From the NCBI RefSeq assembly GCF_900129865.1, contig NZ_FQXD01000007.1:131547-195546 (forward strand): a stretch of DNA of 64,000 nt, in the 5' to 3' direction. The notes beneath the pieces were generated by a model. That model saw nothing but the letters and a program-made list of their open reading frames with translations. It searched no databases and had not been told where the DNA came from. This document shows, piece by piece, positions 19,392-28,645 of the stretch. The translations under genes and the position numbers were made by a program. Position 1 is the first letter of the stretch. Each line of letters opens with the position of its first letter. The DNA comes from Virgibacillus chiguensis (lineage in GTDB: Bacteria; Bacillota; Bacilli; Bacillales; Amphibacillaceae).

Positions 19392-20624
19392 TTAGATATC
19401 TTTACGAACAAGCGGCATACTCATACAACGCGGACCGCCACGCCCTCTAGATAATTCAGAACTGATAACCTCTATAACTTCGATTCCATGTTCGCGAAGT
19501 AGTTTATTGGAAACATAGTTTCGGTCATATGTGACAACGACGCCTGGTGCAATCGCCAATGTGTTCGATCCATCGTTCCATTGTTCTCTTGGTGCCGCAA
19601 TAACATCCCCACCACCACATGGAATTAACGTTACTTCCTTCAAACCTAGCGCCTCTTTCAACGCCTCCATTAAATTCGTTTTGTGGGTAATCTTGACTGT
19701 ATCTTCATCTCTTCCTTTTTCAAGAATATAAATATTCATTTCGCCTTTTTTATTTTGAATTTCTGGATGAATGGTGAATTTATCGTAATCCACCATTGTG
19801 AAAACAGTGTCTAAATGCATGAACGCTCTGGATTTTGGTATTTCAACAGCAACGACTCGTTTCATATCTGCTTGTCGTTTAAACAGGTTGACAGCTAACC
19901 GTTCAATAGATTTCGCCGCTGTTCTAGCACTAATTCCAATAGCAACGGTATCCTTGCTTAACACAAGCTCATCGCCACCTTCGATTGGATGCGGGTAGTC
20001 TCTGTCTAACCAGATTGGAATATCATATTGCGCATATCTTGGATGATGATGAATAATGTAGCTCATAAATAAGGATTCTCTCCTCCTAGCTACTTCTCGC
20101 ATCGTATTAATCGTTAAACCATTGCCAATCGTTGCTGCTGGATCCCTCGTAAAATATAAATTCGGCATTGGGTCTAAATAGAATGGATAATGGTCATCTA
20201 ATAACTCATACAAATGCGTCTTTTTATTTACTGGAATCTCTGATTTCCTAATACCAGCCATTATTTTTTTAACCATTGCTTCTGTTTCAAACGATAGTAA
20301 ATAATCAACAATTTGTTGCGAAGAACCATTCATGCTTAAATTGGATTCCTTAAGCACATCTGCCACAAATTTCTTTTTTAAGTCATCTGTATGAAGTGCT
20401 TCTGTCAATAAAGTTGTAAGGTACAACACTTCTATTCCTCGATTGCGTAATGTTTGAGCAAAGTAATCATGTTCTTTTTGAATAAGAGGTAAATATGGAA
20501 TGTCATCAAATAGCAAATGTTGTAAGTACTCAGGAGTTAAATTTTCAACTTCCTCACCTGGCCGATGTAATAAAACAGTTTGTAATTCACCAATTTCTGA
20601 CGTAACATGTAATGGATGTTTCAT
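19392..20624 (-). CDS. arcA: arginine deiminase
   Basis: This 410-residue enzyme hydrolyses arginine to citrulline and ammonia. [16 protein letters not shown] (~155-170), EGGDELVLS and [10 protein letters not shown] carry the catalytic Asp, Glu and His, and the nucleophilic cysteine is in [10 protein letters not shown] at the C-terminus. TTAGGAGGTC precedes the ATG by seven nucleotides. It is the first gene of the arc operon. The leader region contains a cre-like site (20696-20709) and a TGTGA-N6-TCACA box (20784-20799), so ArcR activation and catabolite repression are both likely. Confidence 0.97.
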   Translation of the reverse strand: MKHPLHVTSEIGELQTVLLHRPGEEVENLTPEYLQHLLFDDIPYLPLIQKEHDYFAQTLRNRGIEVLYLTTLLTEALHTDDLKKKFVADVLKESNLSMNGSSQQIVDYLLSFETEAMVKKIMAGIRKSEIPVNKKTHLYELLDDHYPFYLDPMPNLYFTRDPAATIGNGLTINTMREVARRRESLFMSYIIHHHPRYAQYDIPIWLDRDYPHPIEGGDELVLSKDTVAIGISARTAAKSIERLAVNLFKRQADMKRVVAVEIPKSRAFMHLDTVFTMVDYDKFTIHPEIQNKKGEMNIYILEKGRDEDTVKITHKTNLMEALKEALGLKEVTLIPCGGGDVIAAPREQWNDGSNTLAIAPGVVVTYDRNYVSNKLLREHGIEVIEVISSELSRGRGGPRCMSMPLVRKDI

Positions 20625-20695
20625 TTTAATGACCTCCTAAAATAAATGTTTTATCTTTCACTATCTATCTTAGTTTTCTTTCGTTTCCCCTGGTG

Positions 20696-20709
20696 TGTAA
20701 GCGATTACG
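20696..20709. promoter_or_regulatory. cre-like CcpA site in the arcA leader
   Basis: TGTAAGCGATTACG matches TGNAANCGNTNNCA in all but the last base. It would lie roughly 45-58 nt downstream of the promoter inferred at 20760-20765, a position suited to roadblock repression of arcA by CcpA. Confidence 0.6.
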
Positions 20710-20759
20710 GTAAAGTTGTGAAATTTTTCTTTATCTCACTGGCAAATATCGACAACTTT

Positions 20760-20765
20760 TGTATA
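20760..20765 (-). promoter_or_regulatory. candidate arcA -10 element
   Basis: Read on the minus strand this is TATACA. A start site about 7 nt downstream (near 20753) would put the centre of the TGTGA-N6-TCACA box at roughly -38 to -41, the class II position for Crp-family activators. There is no good -35, as expected for an activated promoter. Confidence 0.45.
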
Positions 20766-20769
20766 AGAA

Positions 20770-20813
20770 AACCACACGCTAAATGTGAATTTATTCACAT
20801 TTAGCGTGTGGTT
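20770..20813. terminator. 21-bp perfect inverted repeat, argS terminator and arcA regulatory site
   Basis: AACCACACGCTAAATGTGAAT and its exact reverse complement are separated by two bases. T-rich sequence follows on both strands. It lies between argS and arcA, so it can terminate argS transcripts. Its centre (20784-20799) doubles as a Crp-family box. Confidence 0.75.
20784..20799. promoter_or_regulatory. ArcR (Crp/Fnr-type) binding box
   Basis: TGTGAATTTATTCACA is a perfect TGTGA-N6-TCACA palindrome, the consensus known for ArcR of firmicutes and for Crp. It lies upstream of arcA, and a Crp-family gene, arcR, is in the same cluster at 22946-23623. Confidence 0.75.
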
Positions 20814-20912
20814 ATTTTGTTCTTACACCCTCTCGTTCTATTTTATAGATGAGGTGGCGAACATTTTTAGACGAACAGGAGCGAACTTCTACACATATTT
20901 TGCAATACAAAT

Positions 20913-20943
20913 AGCCGAACAATTATCATTAGATTGTTCGGCT
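20913..20943 (-). terminator. terminator after argS
   Basis: AGCCGAACAAT and ATTGTTCGGCT form an 11-bp stem with a 9-nt loop, starting 17 nt past the argS stop. The minus-strand tail TATTTGTATT is moderately T-rich. Confidence 0.65.
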
Positions 20944-20959
20944 TCTCATGTAAAATATT

Positions 20960-22627
20960 TTACATTTTTTCTGGTGCATGTACACCAACCATACGAAGTG
21001 CGTTGTCAAGCGTTATTTTAACTGCTTGTAGCAACGCTAGCCTTGCTTTCGTTACTTCTAACTGACTTTCATCTAACACTTTCTCTGCATTATAGAAACT
21101 GTGCAATTGAGAAGCTACATCAAATGCGTACTGCGTTATTTTATGCGGAATTCGTTTCTCCGCGGCGTCCAACACCAGTTGCGGAAATGAAGCTAATAGC
21201 TTTAACAAGTTTATTTCACTCGTTTGTTTTAATAAAGAACTATCATACTTTTCATAAGCATACCCACTTGCTTCGGCTTTATCTAGTAACGTACAAATGC
21301 GTGCATGGGCATATTGTACATAATAAACCGGGTTGTCATTTGATTGGGAACGGGCAAGTTTTATATCAAAATCCAAATGTGTATCACAAGAGCGCGTATT
21401 CATCATGTAACGCATGGCATCAACGCCTACGTCTTCCATTAGTTGCCTTAGTGTGAGCGCCTTTCCAGACCGCTTACTCATTTTCACTCGCTCGCCGTCT
21501 TCAAATAAATTCACCATTTGAATAATCTCCGTCTCCAACTTCTCTTTTGGATACCCTAATGCTTGGATTGCCGCTTCCATTCGCGGAACATAGCCATGAT
21601 GATCTGCTCCCCATACGTTAATTAACTGATCAAAACCACGCTCCAGTTTATCATTATGGTAAGCAATATCAGACGCTAAATACGTGTAGCTGCCATCTGA
21701 TTTAATAACGACGCGATCTTTATCGTCGCCATATTTTGTCGTCCGAAACCATGTAGCACCATCCTGTTCATAAATGTCACCAGATGTGCGCATTTTATCA
21801 AGTGCTTGATCTACTTTGCCCTTTTCATATAAAGACATTTCCGAAAACCATTGGTCAAATGGCACCCGAAATTGGTTTAAATCATGCTCGATCTTTTTCA
21901 ATTCAAAGTCTAATCCGTAGCGCCGAAAATAGGCTAAACGCTCTTCTTTCGGTTTGTGCAACCATACATCGCCTTCATCTGCAGCTAATTTTTTCCCAAT
22001 ATCGATAATGTCTTGCCCGTAATAGCCATCTGCTGGCATTTCCGCTTCTCGTCCTAGCGCTTGCATATACCGCGCTTCCACTGATAAAGCAAGGTTATGC
22101 ATTTGATTCCCAGCGTCATTGATATAATATTCTCGCTCGACGTGATAACCAGCAGCTTCCAATACGTTACCAAGCGCATCTCCATAACTCGCACCACGAG
22201 CATGCCCTAAATGAAGATCCCCTGTAGGATTGGCAGAAACAAACTCAATTTGAATACGATAATCTTTCGTATCATGCTTGCCATAATTCGCTTGTTCTTC
22301 CAATATATATGGTACTAACGGTGTTAAATAATCATAGTCTATAAAAATATTAATAAAACCAGGTCCAGCAATGTCCACCTTCTGTATATATGTACCCGCT
22401 ACATCGATGTGGTCGACAATAGCTTGGGCAATTTGTCTTGGCGGTTGCTTTGCCACTTTTGTTAGTTGCATCGCAATATTCGTTGCGTAATCCCCGTGCT
22501 GGTCGTTGTTTGGCTTTTCCAAGACAATTGGAGGAACATCCGATATTTTCTCTATCCACTCCGTTTTTAAAACCGCTTGCTGTATTACATTTCTTATTAG
22601 ATCTTCCGCCTCCCGTAGAATATTCAT
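20960..22627 (-). CDS. argS: arginyl-tRNA synthetase
   Basis: This 555-residue class I synthetase charges tRNA-Arg. It has the N-terminal Arg-tRNA recognition domain (~1-110), the HIGH-equivalent HLGHARGA (~140-147) after FVSANPTG, the KMSKS-like [13 protein letters not shown] (~385-397) and the DALR anticodon-binding domain at the C-terminus ([13 protein letters not shown]). GGAGGG lies before the ATG at 22627. Its place between arcA and arcR is notable: Bacillaceae may carry a second argS beside the arc genes, and whether this is the only copy cannot be seen here. Confidence 0.96.
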   Translation of the reverse strand: MNILREAEDLIRNVIQQAVLKTEWIEKISDVPPIVLEKPNNDQHGDYATNIAMQLTKVAKQPPRQIAQAIVDHIDVAGTYIQKVDIAGPGFINIFIDYDYLTPLVPYILEEQANYGKHDTKDYRIQIEFVSANPTGDLHLGHARGASYGDALGNVLEAAGYHVEREYYINDAGNQMHNLALSVEARYMQALGREAEMPADGYYGQDIIDIGKKLAADEGDVWLHKPKEERLAYFRRYGLDFELKKIEHDLNQFRVPFDQWFSEMSLYEKGKVDQALDKMRTSGDIYEQDGATWFRTTKYGDDKDRVVIKSDGSYTYLASDIAYHNDKLERGFDQLINVWGADHHGYVPRMEAAIQALGYPKEKLETEIIQMVNLFEDGERVKMSKRSGKALTLRQLMEDVGVDAMRYMMNTRSCDTHLDFDIKLARSQSNDNPVYYVQYAHARICTLLDKAEASGYAYEKYDSSLLKQTSEINLLKLLASFPQLVLDAAEKRIPHKITQYAFDVASQLHSFYNAEKVLDESQLEVTKARLALLQAVKITLDNALRMVGVHAPEKM

Positions 22628-22690
22628 TTTCTTTCCCTCCTTATTTGTTCAATAAATCACAATTATACATGATCGCTTGTTGCTTTTATT

Positions 22691-22783
22691 GGAAAAACTT
22701 AGACTGTCTCCAAGTCCTTATGGTGAAAGGCGTAGGTTTTGCTTATACTATGAACCTTTAAACTTTCATACTTTCCTACAGTG
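22691..22783. repeat. dispersed degenerate repeat, copy C
   Basis: AAAAACTTAGACTG at the left, GAAAGGCGTAGGTTTTGCTTATACTATGAACC in the middle, and CATACTTTCCTACAGTG at the right. It is the longest copy and the clearest reference for the family. It lies between argS and arcR, in 22628-22945. Confidence 0.5.
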
Positions 22784-22811
22784 CAATGATATGACCTAAA
22801 GGCATCTAAAC

Positions 22812-22837
22812 GAAAAAAATAAAGCGCTACTGCTTTC
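22812..22837 (-). terminator. terminator after arcR
   Basis: On the minus strand AAAGC, a 6-nt loop and GCTTT are followed by ATTTTTTT. It lies about 110 nt beyond the arcR stop. The stem is short but the T-run is good. Confidence 0.55.
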
Positions 22838-22945
22838 TAGCCTTCACCAGATAACAACTTCTCATTATCGTGAAACTTACAACACCACATTATAAGAGAT
22901 AAATAGGTGTTCGCTCATGAACAGCCATACTGGTTTTATGGTTTC

Positions 22946-23623
22946 CTACACGGTAAAATAATCCCTATCATATATAATAAAACGCCTGTCCTTTAATATA
23001 AGAATACCGGATTTCTTTAAATCATTATAAATATGCGAAACAGTTTCACGAGACGCTCCTGTTAATTTCGACAGCTCCGTTAACGTCATTGGTAAATCGA
23101 TAATCCACCTCCCGTTATCCTTATAACCAAAATCTTTGATCAAACATGCTAGAGACTGCTCTACCCTATCTCTTACGTTTGAAGTGGTTAAAGTTTGGAG
23201 GCGATTTTCATGATATTCCAAAATTTTCGATAAATGATGAATGATAGCGAAAATTTGCTTCGTATTATACATTGCCTTTTCTTCTAAAATTCTTGTGGGG
23301 ATATAATAAACAACGATATCCGTTAGCGCAGATGCTGAGAAATGATAAAAATTATCTTTAAAAAAACCACCGTACGGAAACATATTATATGCTCTTACAT
23401 AGTCAACATAAAGCATGGTTCCTTCCGAACTAACTTTTTCTAATTTTACAAACCCTTCCTTTAAAAAATAAATCCTCTCTCTAGGATCACCTTCCATAAA
23501 TAATAATTGGTTCTTTTTATATGTTCTTAAAAACAAAAAGTTCTCTAAATCAAATAATTCCGCTCTCGTAAAATACGATAAAAATTCAAATTGACTATAG
23601 TCTATTGTTTCTTTCACTTTCAT
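22946..23623 (-). CDS. arcR: ArcR, Crp/Fnr-family regulator
   Basis: This 225-residue regulator has an N-terminal cyclic-nucleotide-binding-like beta barrel (LFMEGDPRERIYFLKEGFVKLEKVSSEG, ~40-67), a long dimerisation helix, and a C-terminal Crp-type winged helix (LTELSKLTGASRETVSHIYNDLKKSGIL). ArcR homologues activate the deiminase operon under oxygen limitation and bind TGTGA-N6-TCACA, which is present at 20784-20799. No cysteine cluster for an Fe-S centre is visible, so it is not a direct oxygen sensor like FNR. It is monocistronic. Confidence 0.9.
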   Translation of the reverse strand: MKVKETIDYSQFEFLSYFTRAELFDLENFLFLRTYKKNQLLFMEGDPRERIYFLKEGFVKLEKVSSEGTMLYVDYVRAYNMFPYGGFFKDNFYHFSASALTDIVVYYIPTRILEEKAMYNTKQIFAIIHHLSKILEYHENRLQTLTTSNVRDRVEQSLACLIKDFGYKDNGRWIIDLPMTLTELSKLTGASRETVSHIYNDLKKSGILILKDRRFIIYDRDYFTV

Positions 23624-24570
23624 ACTAGTATGCCACCCCCATAACTATGTAGAAGTGTAAAGCGAATTTTCAATCATATAAAACTTTTTCATCTTCTTCC
23701 CCGCTGTTTGTCGTCCCATATAAAAACTTGACATATTGCCAATTCTTTATAAAGAAAGACGCTGTATTATTCTTTATTCGATAGACCCTTACTTTTATAC
23801 TTTTTATGGTGCAAAAGCTCATTTAGTATGTTTCATTTCAACTCGTCCGGTACACTTAAAAACTTTATTTTTGAAAAGCTTGCGATGTCATTATGGCGAT
23901 GAAATGTCAATGTTTTGTGCTTATACGATAAATCCTAAAAGTGTTACACTTTCCCAACGCGCAAGTGAAAGTAAGGAATAACGCATCGTTTTCCTTATCG
24001 TTCATCCTATAAGATAGCGCTTTCAATAATTGTTCGTTTTTGTTGTCTTTACAAACAATACATGATGAAGAACGCAAAATCGGAAATAGTCATTGTGACA
24101 TAATAAATAGTGTTATTATTGTTTCAAGTCGACATAAGAAAAAGAACATCTATAAGGTAAATCGAATGAGCATATTTAATGAATAAAACGTACTTAAAGA
24201 CTCGTTCATACCACAAGATCTAAGTTCTATTGCTGTTCTTATAGTTGTATGAGCAAATGTTTTACATAGTTTAAGGTAGACTTGATTTAGCGTCAAAATT
24301 GTAAGTAAAAGCCAAAATTTGCATTCTTTATAAGGTTGAAATCCTATTCAATCTCGCAATATGCGACGGCCTTTTTTCAAAATATCAAATGTTAGAAAAA
24401 CTTGACTTACCGTCAAAAGCTTCATTGGAAAAGCCACCATTTTGTATATACGATAAAACCGAAAATTTTTACTTTCTAAATTAGAAGCATATTGGGCATA
24501 CCTAAGTGATATAAAAACATGCTTATTTCTAGGCACAATAAGCAAGGAACCGTTCATATTCCTAAAGGCA
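23624..24570. other. gene-free stretch with decayed repeat copies
   Basis: No credible gene is seen. At least three degenerate relatives of the dispersed repeat occur, near 23724-23805 (AAAAACTTGACATATTGCC), 24275-24350 and 24391-24476 (AAAAACTTGACTTACC, then ACTTTCTAA). A partial right half lies near 23915-23960 (GCTTATACGATAAA, then ACACTTTCCC). A 20-nt string at 23657-23676 (GTAAAGCGAATTTTCAATCA) recurs exactly at 34687-34706. Confidence 0.5.
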
Positions 24571-24572
24571 AA

Positions 24573-24587
24573 TTACCAATTTGGTAA
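24573..24587. promoter_or_regulatory. Xre operator O1
   Basis: TTACCAATTTGGTAA is a perfect palindrome flanked by AAT/TT. It lies just before TATAAT (24595-24600), the likely -10 of the regulator gene, so it overlaps the expected -35. Confidence 0.7.
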
Positions 24588-24632
24588 TTAATTTTATAAT
24601 AGCTTTTTTTCTTGATCATGTCAAGCAGTAAA

Positions 24633-24647
24633 TTACCAAACTGGTAA
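24633..24647. promoter_or_regulatory. Xre operator O2
   Basis: TTACCAAACTGGTAA repeats the half-sites of O1 exactly 60 nt downstream and abuts the ribosome site of the Xre gene. A further inverted repeat, CTTGA-N5-TCAAG, lies at 24611-24625 between them. Confidence 0.7.
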
Positions 24648-24661
24648 AAGAGGTGAGCATT

Positions 24662-24973
24662 TTGAATGATATTGGAAAAAGACTCGTTCATTTAAGAAAA
24701 TTAGAAAATCTAGGTCAAAAGGAGGCAGCAAAACTGATAGGAATTTCTAGTGTTAATTTATCCCGTTACGAAAAGGGAAATCGAACTCCTAACCCTGACA
24801 TGATAAAAAAACTAGCAAAATTTTATTGTGTGAAACCATCCTACCTAGCCTTTGGTGAAGAAGAGCATTTAAATTTTCTATCTGACATAACGAAAGAAGA
24901 AGCAAAAATGTTAAAAGATTATTTGATTAGAATTCGTGAAGAAAGACAAAAGCACGGAGAAGAAAATTTATAA
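24662..24973 (+). CDS. Xre-family transcriptional regulator
   Basis: This 103-residue protein has an N-terminal Cro/CI-type HTH (LRKLENLGQKEAAKLIGISSVNLSRYEKGNRTPNPDMIKKLAKFY, ~10-55) and a short charged C-terminal helix. I choose the TTG at 24662, because AGAGGTG then lies 7 nt upstream, whereas a GTG at 24653 would overlap its own ribosome site. Two identical operators flank its promoter, so negative autoregulation is very likely. Targets other than itself are not visible; the next genes downstream are on the other strand. It resembles SinR-like or phage-type repressors of unknown role. Confidence 0.88.
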   Translation: MNDIGKRLVHLRKLENLGQKEAAKLIGISSVNLSRYEKGNRTPNPDMIKKLAKFYCVKPSYLAFGEEEHLNFLSDITKEEAKMLKDYLIRIREERQKHGEENL

Positions 24974-25036
24974 GAAGAGATGAATGAATGATGTTCCAAA
25001 AAAATTAGGCTTGTAGTTTATAAGAAGCAAGGACCT

Positions 25037-25086
25037 GTAACATTAAATGTAACTGCTTAACTGTTTATAAATACATTTAATGTTAC
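25037..25086. terminator. bidirectional terminator between Xre gene and histidine kinase
   Basis: GTAACATTAAATGTA pairs perfectly with TACATTTAATGTTAC around a 20-nt loop. Flanking CAAGG and CCTTG extend the stem. It lies between convergent genes. Confidence 0.7.
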
Positions 25087-25121
25087 TACCTTGTTCTCTC
25101 TAATGATAAAGAGATCTATTC

Positions 25122-26846
25122 CTAACCCAAAGGCAATAAAATACGAATTACCGTCCCCTCTCCTGGCTTACTTTGCACCCGAATTGATCCATTGTGTAGT
25201 GCAATCAATTGTTTGGAAATCGCCATACCAAGACCTGTTCCGCTATCTGTTTCGGTGGTATTCGTACCTCGATAATAACGGGTAAATAAGCGGTTGACGG
25301 TTTCGTTATCCATGCCCACACCATTATCTACAATCTTAATCACCATTACATGCTGCTCGATCAACTCGGTGGATATGGTAATCATTGTCCCTGCAGGGTT
25401 ATATTTGATTGCATTTGCTATGACATTATCCATAATTCGCTGAAACCATTTACGGTCAATGAAACCGATAATTTCGTTGTGAGATGGTTGAAAGCGAAGT
25501 TCCTTATCCGCATACAACTTATTGTTCATAAACTGAAGAATGGTTCTACGAATACATTCGTTCATGTCTGTCCGCTCTTTTGAAATAGGCAATTCTCGGT
25601 TTTTTAATTGATACGTTAAGTTTAAATCTTCAATCAGATCTTTCATATACGTTGATTTTTTGCTTATTACAGAGGCAAATTCTCTTATTTCAGCCTCATT
25701 CCAAGAATACGCATCAGATTCCATCATGTTCGCATATCCTTGGATAGAGGCCAACGGTGTTTTTAGATCGTGAGAGATACCACTCACCCATTCTTCCCTT
25801 GACCGTGATATACGTCTTCGTTCTACATCTCTTTCCCGTAGAATATCCGTTAATTGTGTTAACGTAAAGAATAGATCTTTATAAAGTCGATACTTTCTTT
25901 TTATGTCACCATATTTATTGAACAACATAGGTTGTCCAGTTCTTGGATGTACTGGTTGCTCATAGATGCCATGTCCAAGATTTTGAAGCCACCTTATAAA
26001 CATAAGTAATGGGGAGCTAAATTTGTGTGCATACCAGTAAGTGGCCAATAACAAAAACAAGATAACGAAAACAGCCACTACAATGACACTATTACTAATC
26101 TTCCCCTCCATGTTTCCTGCAAGGCTAGAAGAGGAAGTTGGCTCTTTTCCAACAATTAAAGTAAGTCGAGAAGGCTCATGAAAATAACTTTCCGCATGAC
26201 TCCATTTTTGATCCGCTTCGATAGCAATTAAATCTTCTGTCAGATAAGATGTTGGAGCATCTTTCCCATAGCTGTCTAATGTCTTTCCAGTATAATCCAC
26301 AAGTAACGCCCAACCATCTATCTTATCCAGCTTCGTTTTTACCGCCCCTAAAAGCTCCAGCTTTTGATTCTTCCAACTTATATTTTCTTTTATTGCTTGC
26401 ATAATATTTTTTTGCCACTTATGTTTGCCAAATACGACATAGTACTGCTTTTCTGCAAATTCTCCCCATACCCAGTATGTACTTATATTATTGTCTTCAG
26501 AATACAATAACGTTTCCATACGTTTGCCTTTCAAGCTTGGAGGGGTGTTATGAGAACCAATGACTTTGCCTTCTTCTGTTAAAACAGCAAGCCAACCATC
26601 TTGTTCTTCCACTCGTATTTTTAACCCCTGTTCGATCTCGGCCGTTCCTGCTTTTACTTCTACACGATTTTCAATAAATAGATCACTAGCCTTTGTCAGA
26701 TCTTCCACTGTCTCTGTTTGCTCTGAGAAATAGGAGATTAAGATAAATATCGTTATGTTGAGTACAAACGCAAATACAAACAGCATCAGTAATTGCAAGA
26801 GCAATTGCACGATAAATCTTCTATGTATTTGCATGTGATTTACCAT
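25122..26846 (-). CDS. membrane sensor histidine kinase
   Basis: This kinase of about 574 residues has TM1 near 15-38 and an extracytoplasmic sensor of about 215 residues. TM2 lies near 255-275 (VIVVAVFVILFLLLATYWY). The H-box is SGISHDLKTPLASIQGYANMM, followed by the N-box NVIANAIKYN and the G-boxes DNGVGM and GTGLGMAIS. It would autophosphorylate on the H-box histidine and pass phosphate to the regulator encoded just upstream; the genes overlap. The start is uncertain: TTG 26867, ATG 26846 or ATG 26834, none with a strong ribosome site. The divergent ABC exporter at 27953-29551 suggests a resistance or export sensor. Confidence 0.92.
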   Translation of the reverse strand: MVNHMQIHRRFIVQLLLQLLMLFVFAFVLNITIFILISYFSEQTETVEDLTKASDLFIENRVEVKAGTAEIEQGLKIRVEEQDGWLAVLTEEGKVIGSHNTPPSLKGKRMETLLYSEDNNISTYWVWGEFAEKQYYVVFGKHKWQKNIMQAIKENISWKNQKLELLGAVKTKLDKIDGWALLVDYTGKTLDSYGKDAPTSYLTEDLIAIEADQKWSHAESYFHEPSRLTLIVGKEPTSSSSLAGNMEGKISNSVIVVAVFVILFLLLATYWYAHKFSSPLLMFIRWLQNLGHGIYEQPVHPRTGQPMLFNKYGDIKRKYRLYKDLFFTLTQLTDILRERDVERRRISRSREEWVSGISHDLKTPLASIQGYANMMESDAYSWNEAEIREFASVISKKSTYMKDLIEDLNLTYQLKNRELPISKERTDMNECIRRTILQFMNNKLYADKELRFQPSHNEIIGFIDRKWFQRIMDNVIANAIKYNPAGTMITISTELIEQHVMVIKIVDNGVGMDNETVNRLFTRYYRGTNTTETDSGTGLGMAISKQLIALHNGSIRVQSKPGEGTVIRILLPLG

Positions 26847-27537
26847 TTGGTATAAATTTATAACCAAGCCCTCTCACGGTAATTACATAGCAAGGCATAC
26901 TTGGATTTTCTTCTATTTGTTCCCTTAATTTACGTATATGTACCATGACGGTATTATCTTCTCCTAAATACTCCTCGCCCCAAACTTGCTCATAAAGCTG
27001 GCTTTTACTAAACACTTGATTCGGGTGCTGACAAAAAAATAATAACAATTGATACACTTGTGCTGGCAATGTAACTTTTTTCCCTTTCAGCATCACTTCA
27101 GCAGACAGCGTGTTGATCCGTATATTCCCATCATCATAATACGTTTTTTGACGGTGAGCCGTTCGACCTTGCTTTCTCCGCAAGTGCGCCTTTATCCGAG
27201 CGACGACTTCAAGTGGATTGAACGGTTTCGTAATATAATCATCCGCTCCTACCGCAAAACCAGATAGCTTATCCAAATCGGACGTCCGAGCTGTTAAAAA
27301 GAAAATAGTTGCATCGGAAATAGCTCTAATTTTAGGGCAGACATCAAAACCATCCTCCCCAGGCAGCATGACATCTAATAGAATGACGTCGTATTGCTTA
27401 CTTTTACACAGTTGGATAGCCCCTTCAGCCGTCTTTGTAACATCAATATGGGTGAATCCTTCTTTACTTAATATAGTTTGTAGCATTTGTAATATGGCTT
27501 GTTCATCGTCCACAATTAATAATGGAGAATGTTGCAT
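26821..27537 (-). CDS. OmpR-family response regulator
   Basis: This 238-residue protein has a receiver domain with acidic pocket DDE at 10-12, phospho-acceptor Asp in VILLDVMLPGEDG (~55), Thr/Ser in FFLTART, and Lys in YITKPF. A winged-helix DNA-binding domain follows (QVFSKSQLYEQVWG, then VMVHIRKLREQIE and VRGLGYKF). It is the partner of the kinase whose gene overlaps its 3' end. The empty 27538-27952 gap upstream probably contains both its promoter and that of the divergent ABC genes; in it I see only a partial repeat copy near 27590-27650 (CTTATACTATAAACC). Confidence 0.95.
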   Translation of the reverse strand: MQHSPLLIVDDEQAILQMLQTILSKEGFTHIDVTKTAEGAIQLCKSKQYDVILLDVMLPGEDGFDVCPKIRAISDATIFFLTARTSDLDKLSGFAVGADDYITKPFNPLEVVARIKAHLRRKQGRTAHRQKTYYDDGNIRINTLSAEVMLKGKKVTLPAQVYQLLLFFCQHPNQVFSKSQLYEQVWGEEYLGEDNTVMVHIRKLREQIEENPSMPCYVITVRGLGYKFIPNGKSHANT

Positions 27538-27952
27538 AAAAACACTCCTAACAGCAGTTTTATGATAGATATATCGAACCTGTTTAGAACTTGGCCTTTT
27601 ATCAAAGTTTTTAGACGATTGCCGTCGTTTTTCTTATACTATAAACCAAATAGTGCAAGATGTGGCAGTTACAGCTGGACAAGTCTCCATAGAAGATAAC
27701 AGCATTTAACCACGATTGGATAAAAGCCCCTCTAAATATTGATTCACTTTATCTATTCTTTATCATACCATCGCCTTAAACAAAACATCGATCAATTAAG
27801 GAAAAATTAAGGTGTTAGTTGCTTCACGTTAAGGTTGGCTATTTATAATAGATTTACAGAGGTTGTTCAAAAAGTACATTAAAGTGGAATGCTCATGTTT
27901 TGAGCTAGTACGCTTTGAACGGAACCTTACATTGGAATGAGGAGGAGAAATC

Positions 27953-28645
27953 ATGCTTGCCATTAGCAAAAGAGAGTTTATTGAATCTTTTAAAGGAATT
28001 AAACCAATTATTATCATCGCTATATTTTTAATTACCGCCTATTATTCAGGCAAATTTTCCGATTTGCTATTATCTGCAAATATTGATTTTACAGCTGAAG
28101 AACTAGAGGGCATTCACACAATTGCCATTTCCGGACTCTTAATTATATTTGGTATGCTATTTGTTATGGGACTATCACATGATACGATGAATCGTGAAAT
28201 GCATGAGCGTACCATTCGTTTTTTAGTGACACGTACTTCACGCTCTGCCATCATTATTGGAAAGTTTTTAGGTATTTGGTTTTTTTGGATCGTTTGCTTA
28301 GTTACTTCCTTCATGGTCATTAGCATATTTGTACATAAATTTGACATGATTACTTTATTCCAGGCTACAAGCTTGGTTGCGTATTATCTTGCTCTCACTA
28401 TTTTATTATCCGTACTCATCCCGAAACCAGGCTTTACCATGTTTCTTAGTATTGTACTTGGAATAGCATTTCCTATTTTTAATTCATGGACTGTATTCAC
28501 TTCCAATCCTTGGGTAAGCTGGATGAAATATCTACTTCCCTTCTATTATATAAATGATCGTAATTTCTATTTTGTTGGGATTTTATTATTAGTCGGTGTT
28601 ATCTTATTTATTGCAATAGCAATATTTAACAGGAGGGAATGCTAG
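27953..28645 (+). CDS. ABC-2-type exporter permease
   Basis: This 230-residue membrane protein has six predicted hydrophobic segments. The N-terminal cytosolic helix MLAISKREFIESF and the pattern GLSHDTMNREMHERTIRFLVTRTSRSAIIIGKFLG (~75-110) are typical of ABC-2 permeases such as those exporting peptides or mediating antibiotic resistance. GAGGAGAAATC precedes the ATG. The ATPase gene follows with no gap, so the two form one transporter. Substrate unknown. Divergence from a two-component system suggests induction by an envelope stress or antimicrobial. Confidence 0.88.
   Translation: MLAISKREFIESFKGIKPIIIIAIFLITAYYSGKFSDLLLSANIDFTAEELEGIHTIAISGLLIIFGMLFVMGLSHDTMNREMHERTIRFLVTRTSRSAIIIGKFLGIWFFWIVCLVTSFMVISIFVHKFDMITLFQATSLVAYYLALTILLSVLIPKPGFTMFLSIVLGIAFPIFNSWTVFTSNPWVSWMKYLLPFYYINDRNFYFVGILLLVGVILFIAIAIFNRREC

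Noticed and set aside
20717..20740. Second Crp-like site TGTGA...TCAC in the arcA leader
   Set aside because: Half-sites are 12 nt apart instead of 6, so it does not fit a Crp-family dimer.
20785..21021. 78-codon plus-strand frame over the argS-arcA gap
   Set aside because: It runs through the 21-bp inverted repeat and into the argS 3' end on the other strand. A shadow frame.
23736..24557. Frames of 81 and 69 codons between arcR and the Xre gene
   Set aside because: Both lie in degenerate repeat copies, lack ribosome sites and look like translated repeats.
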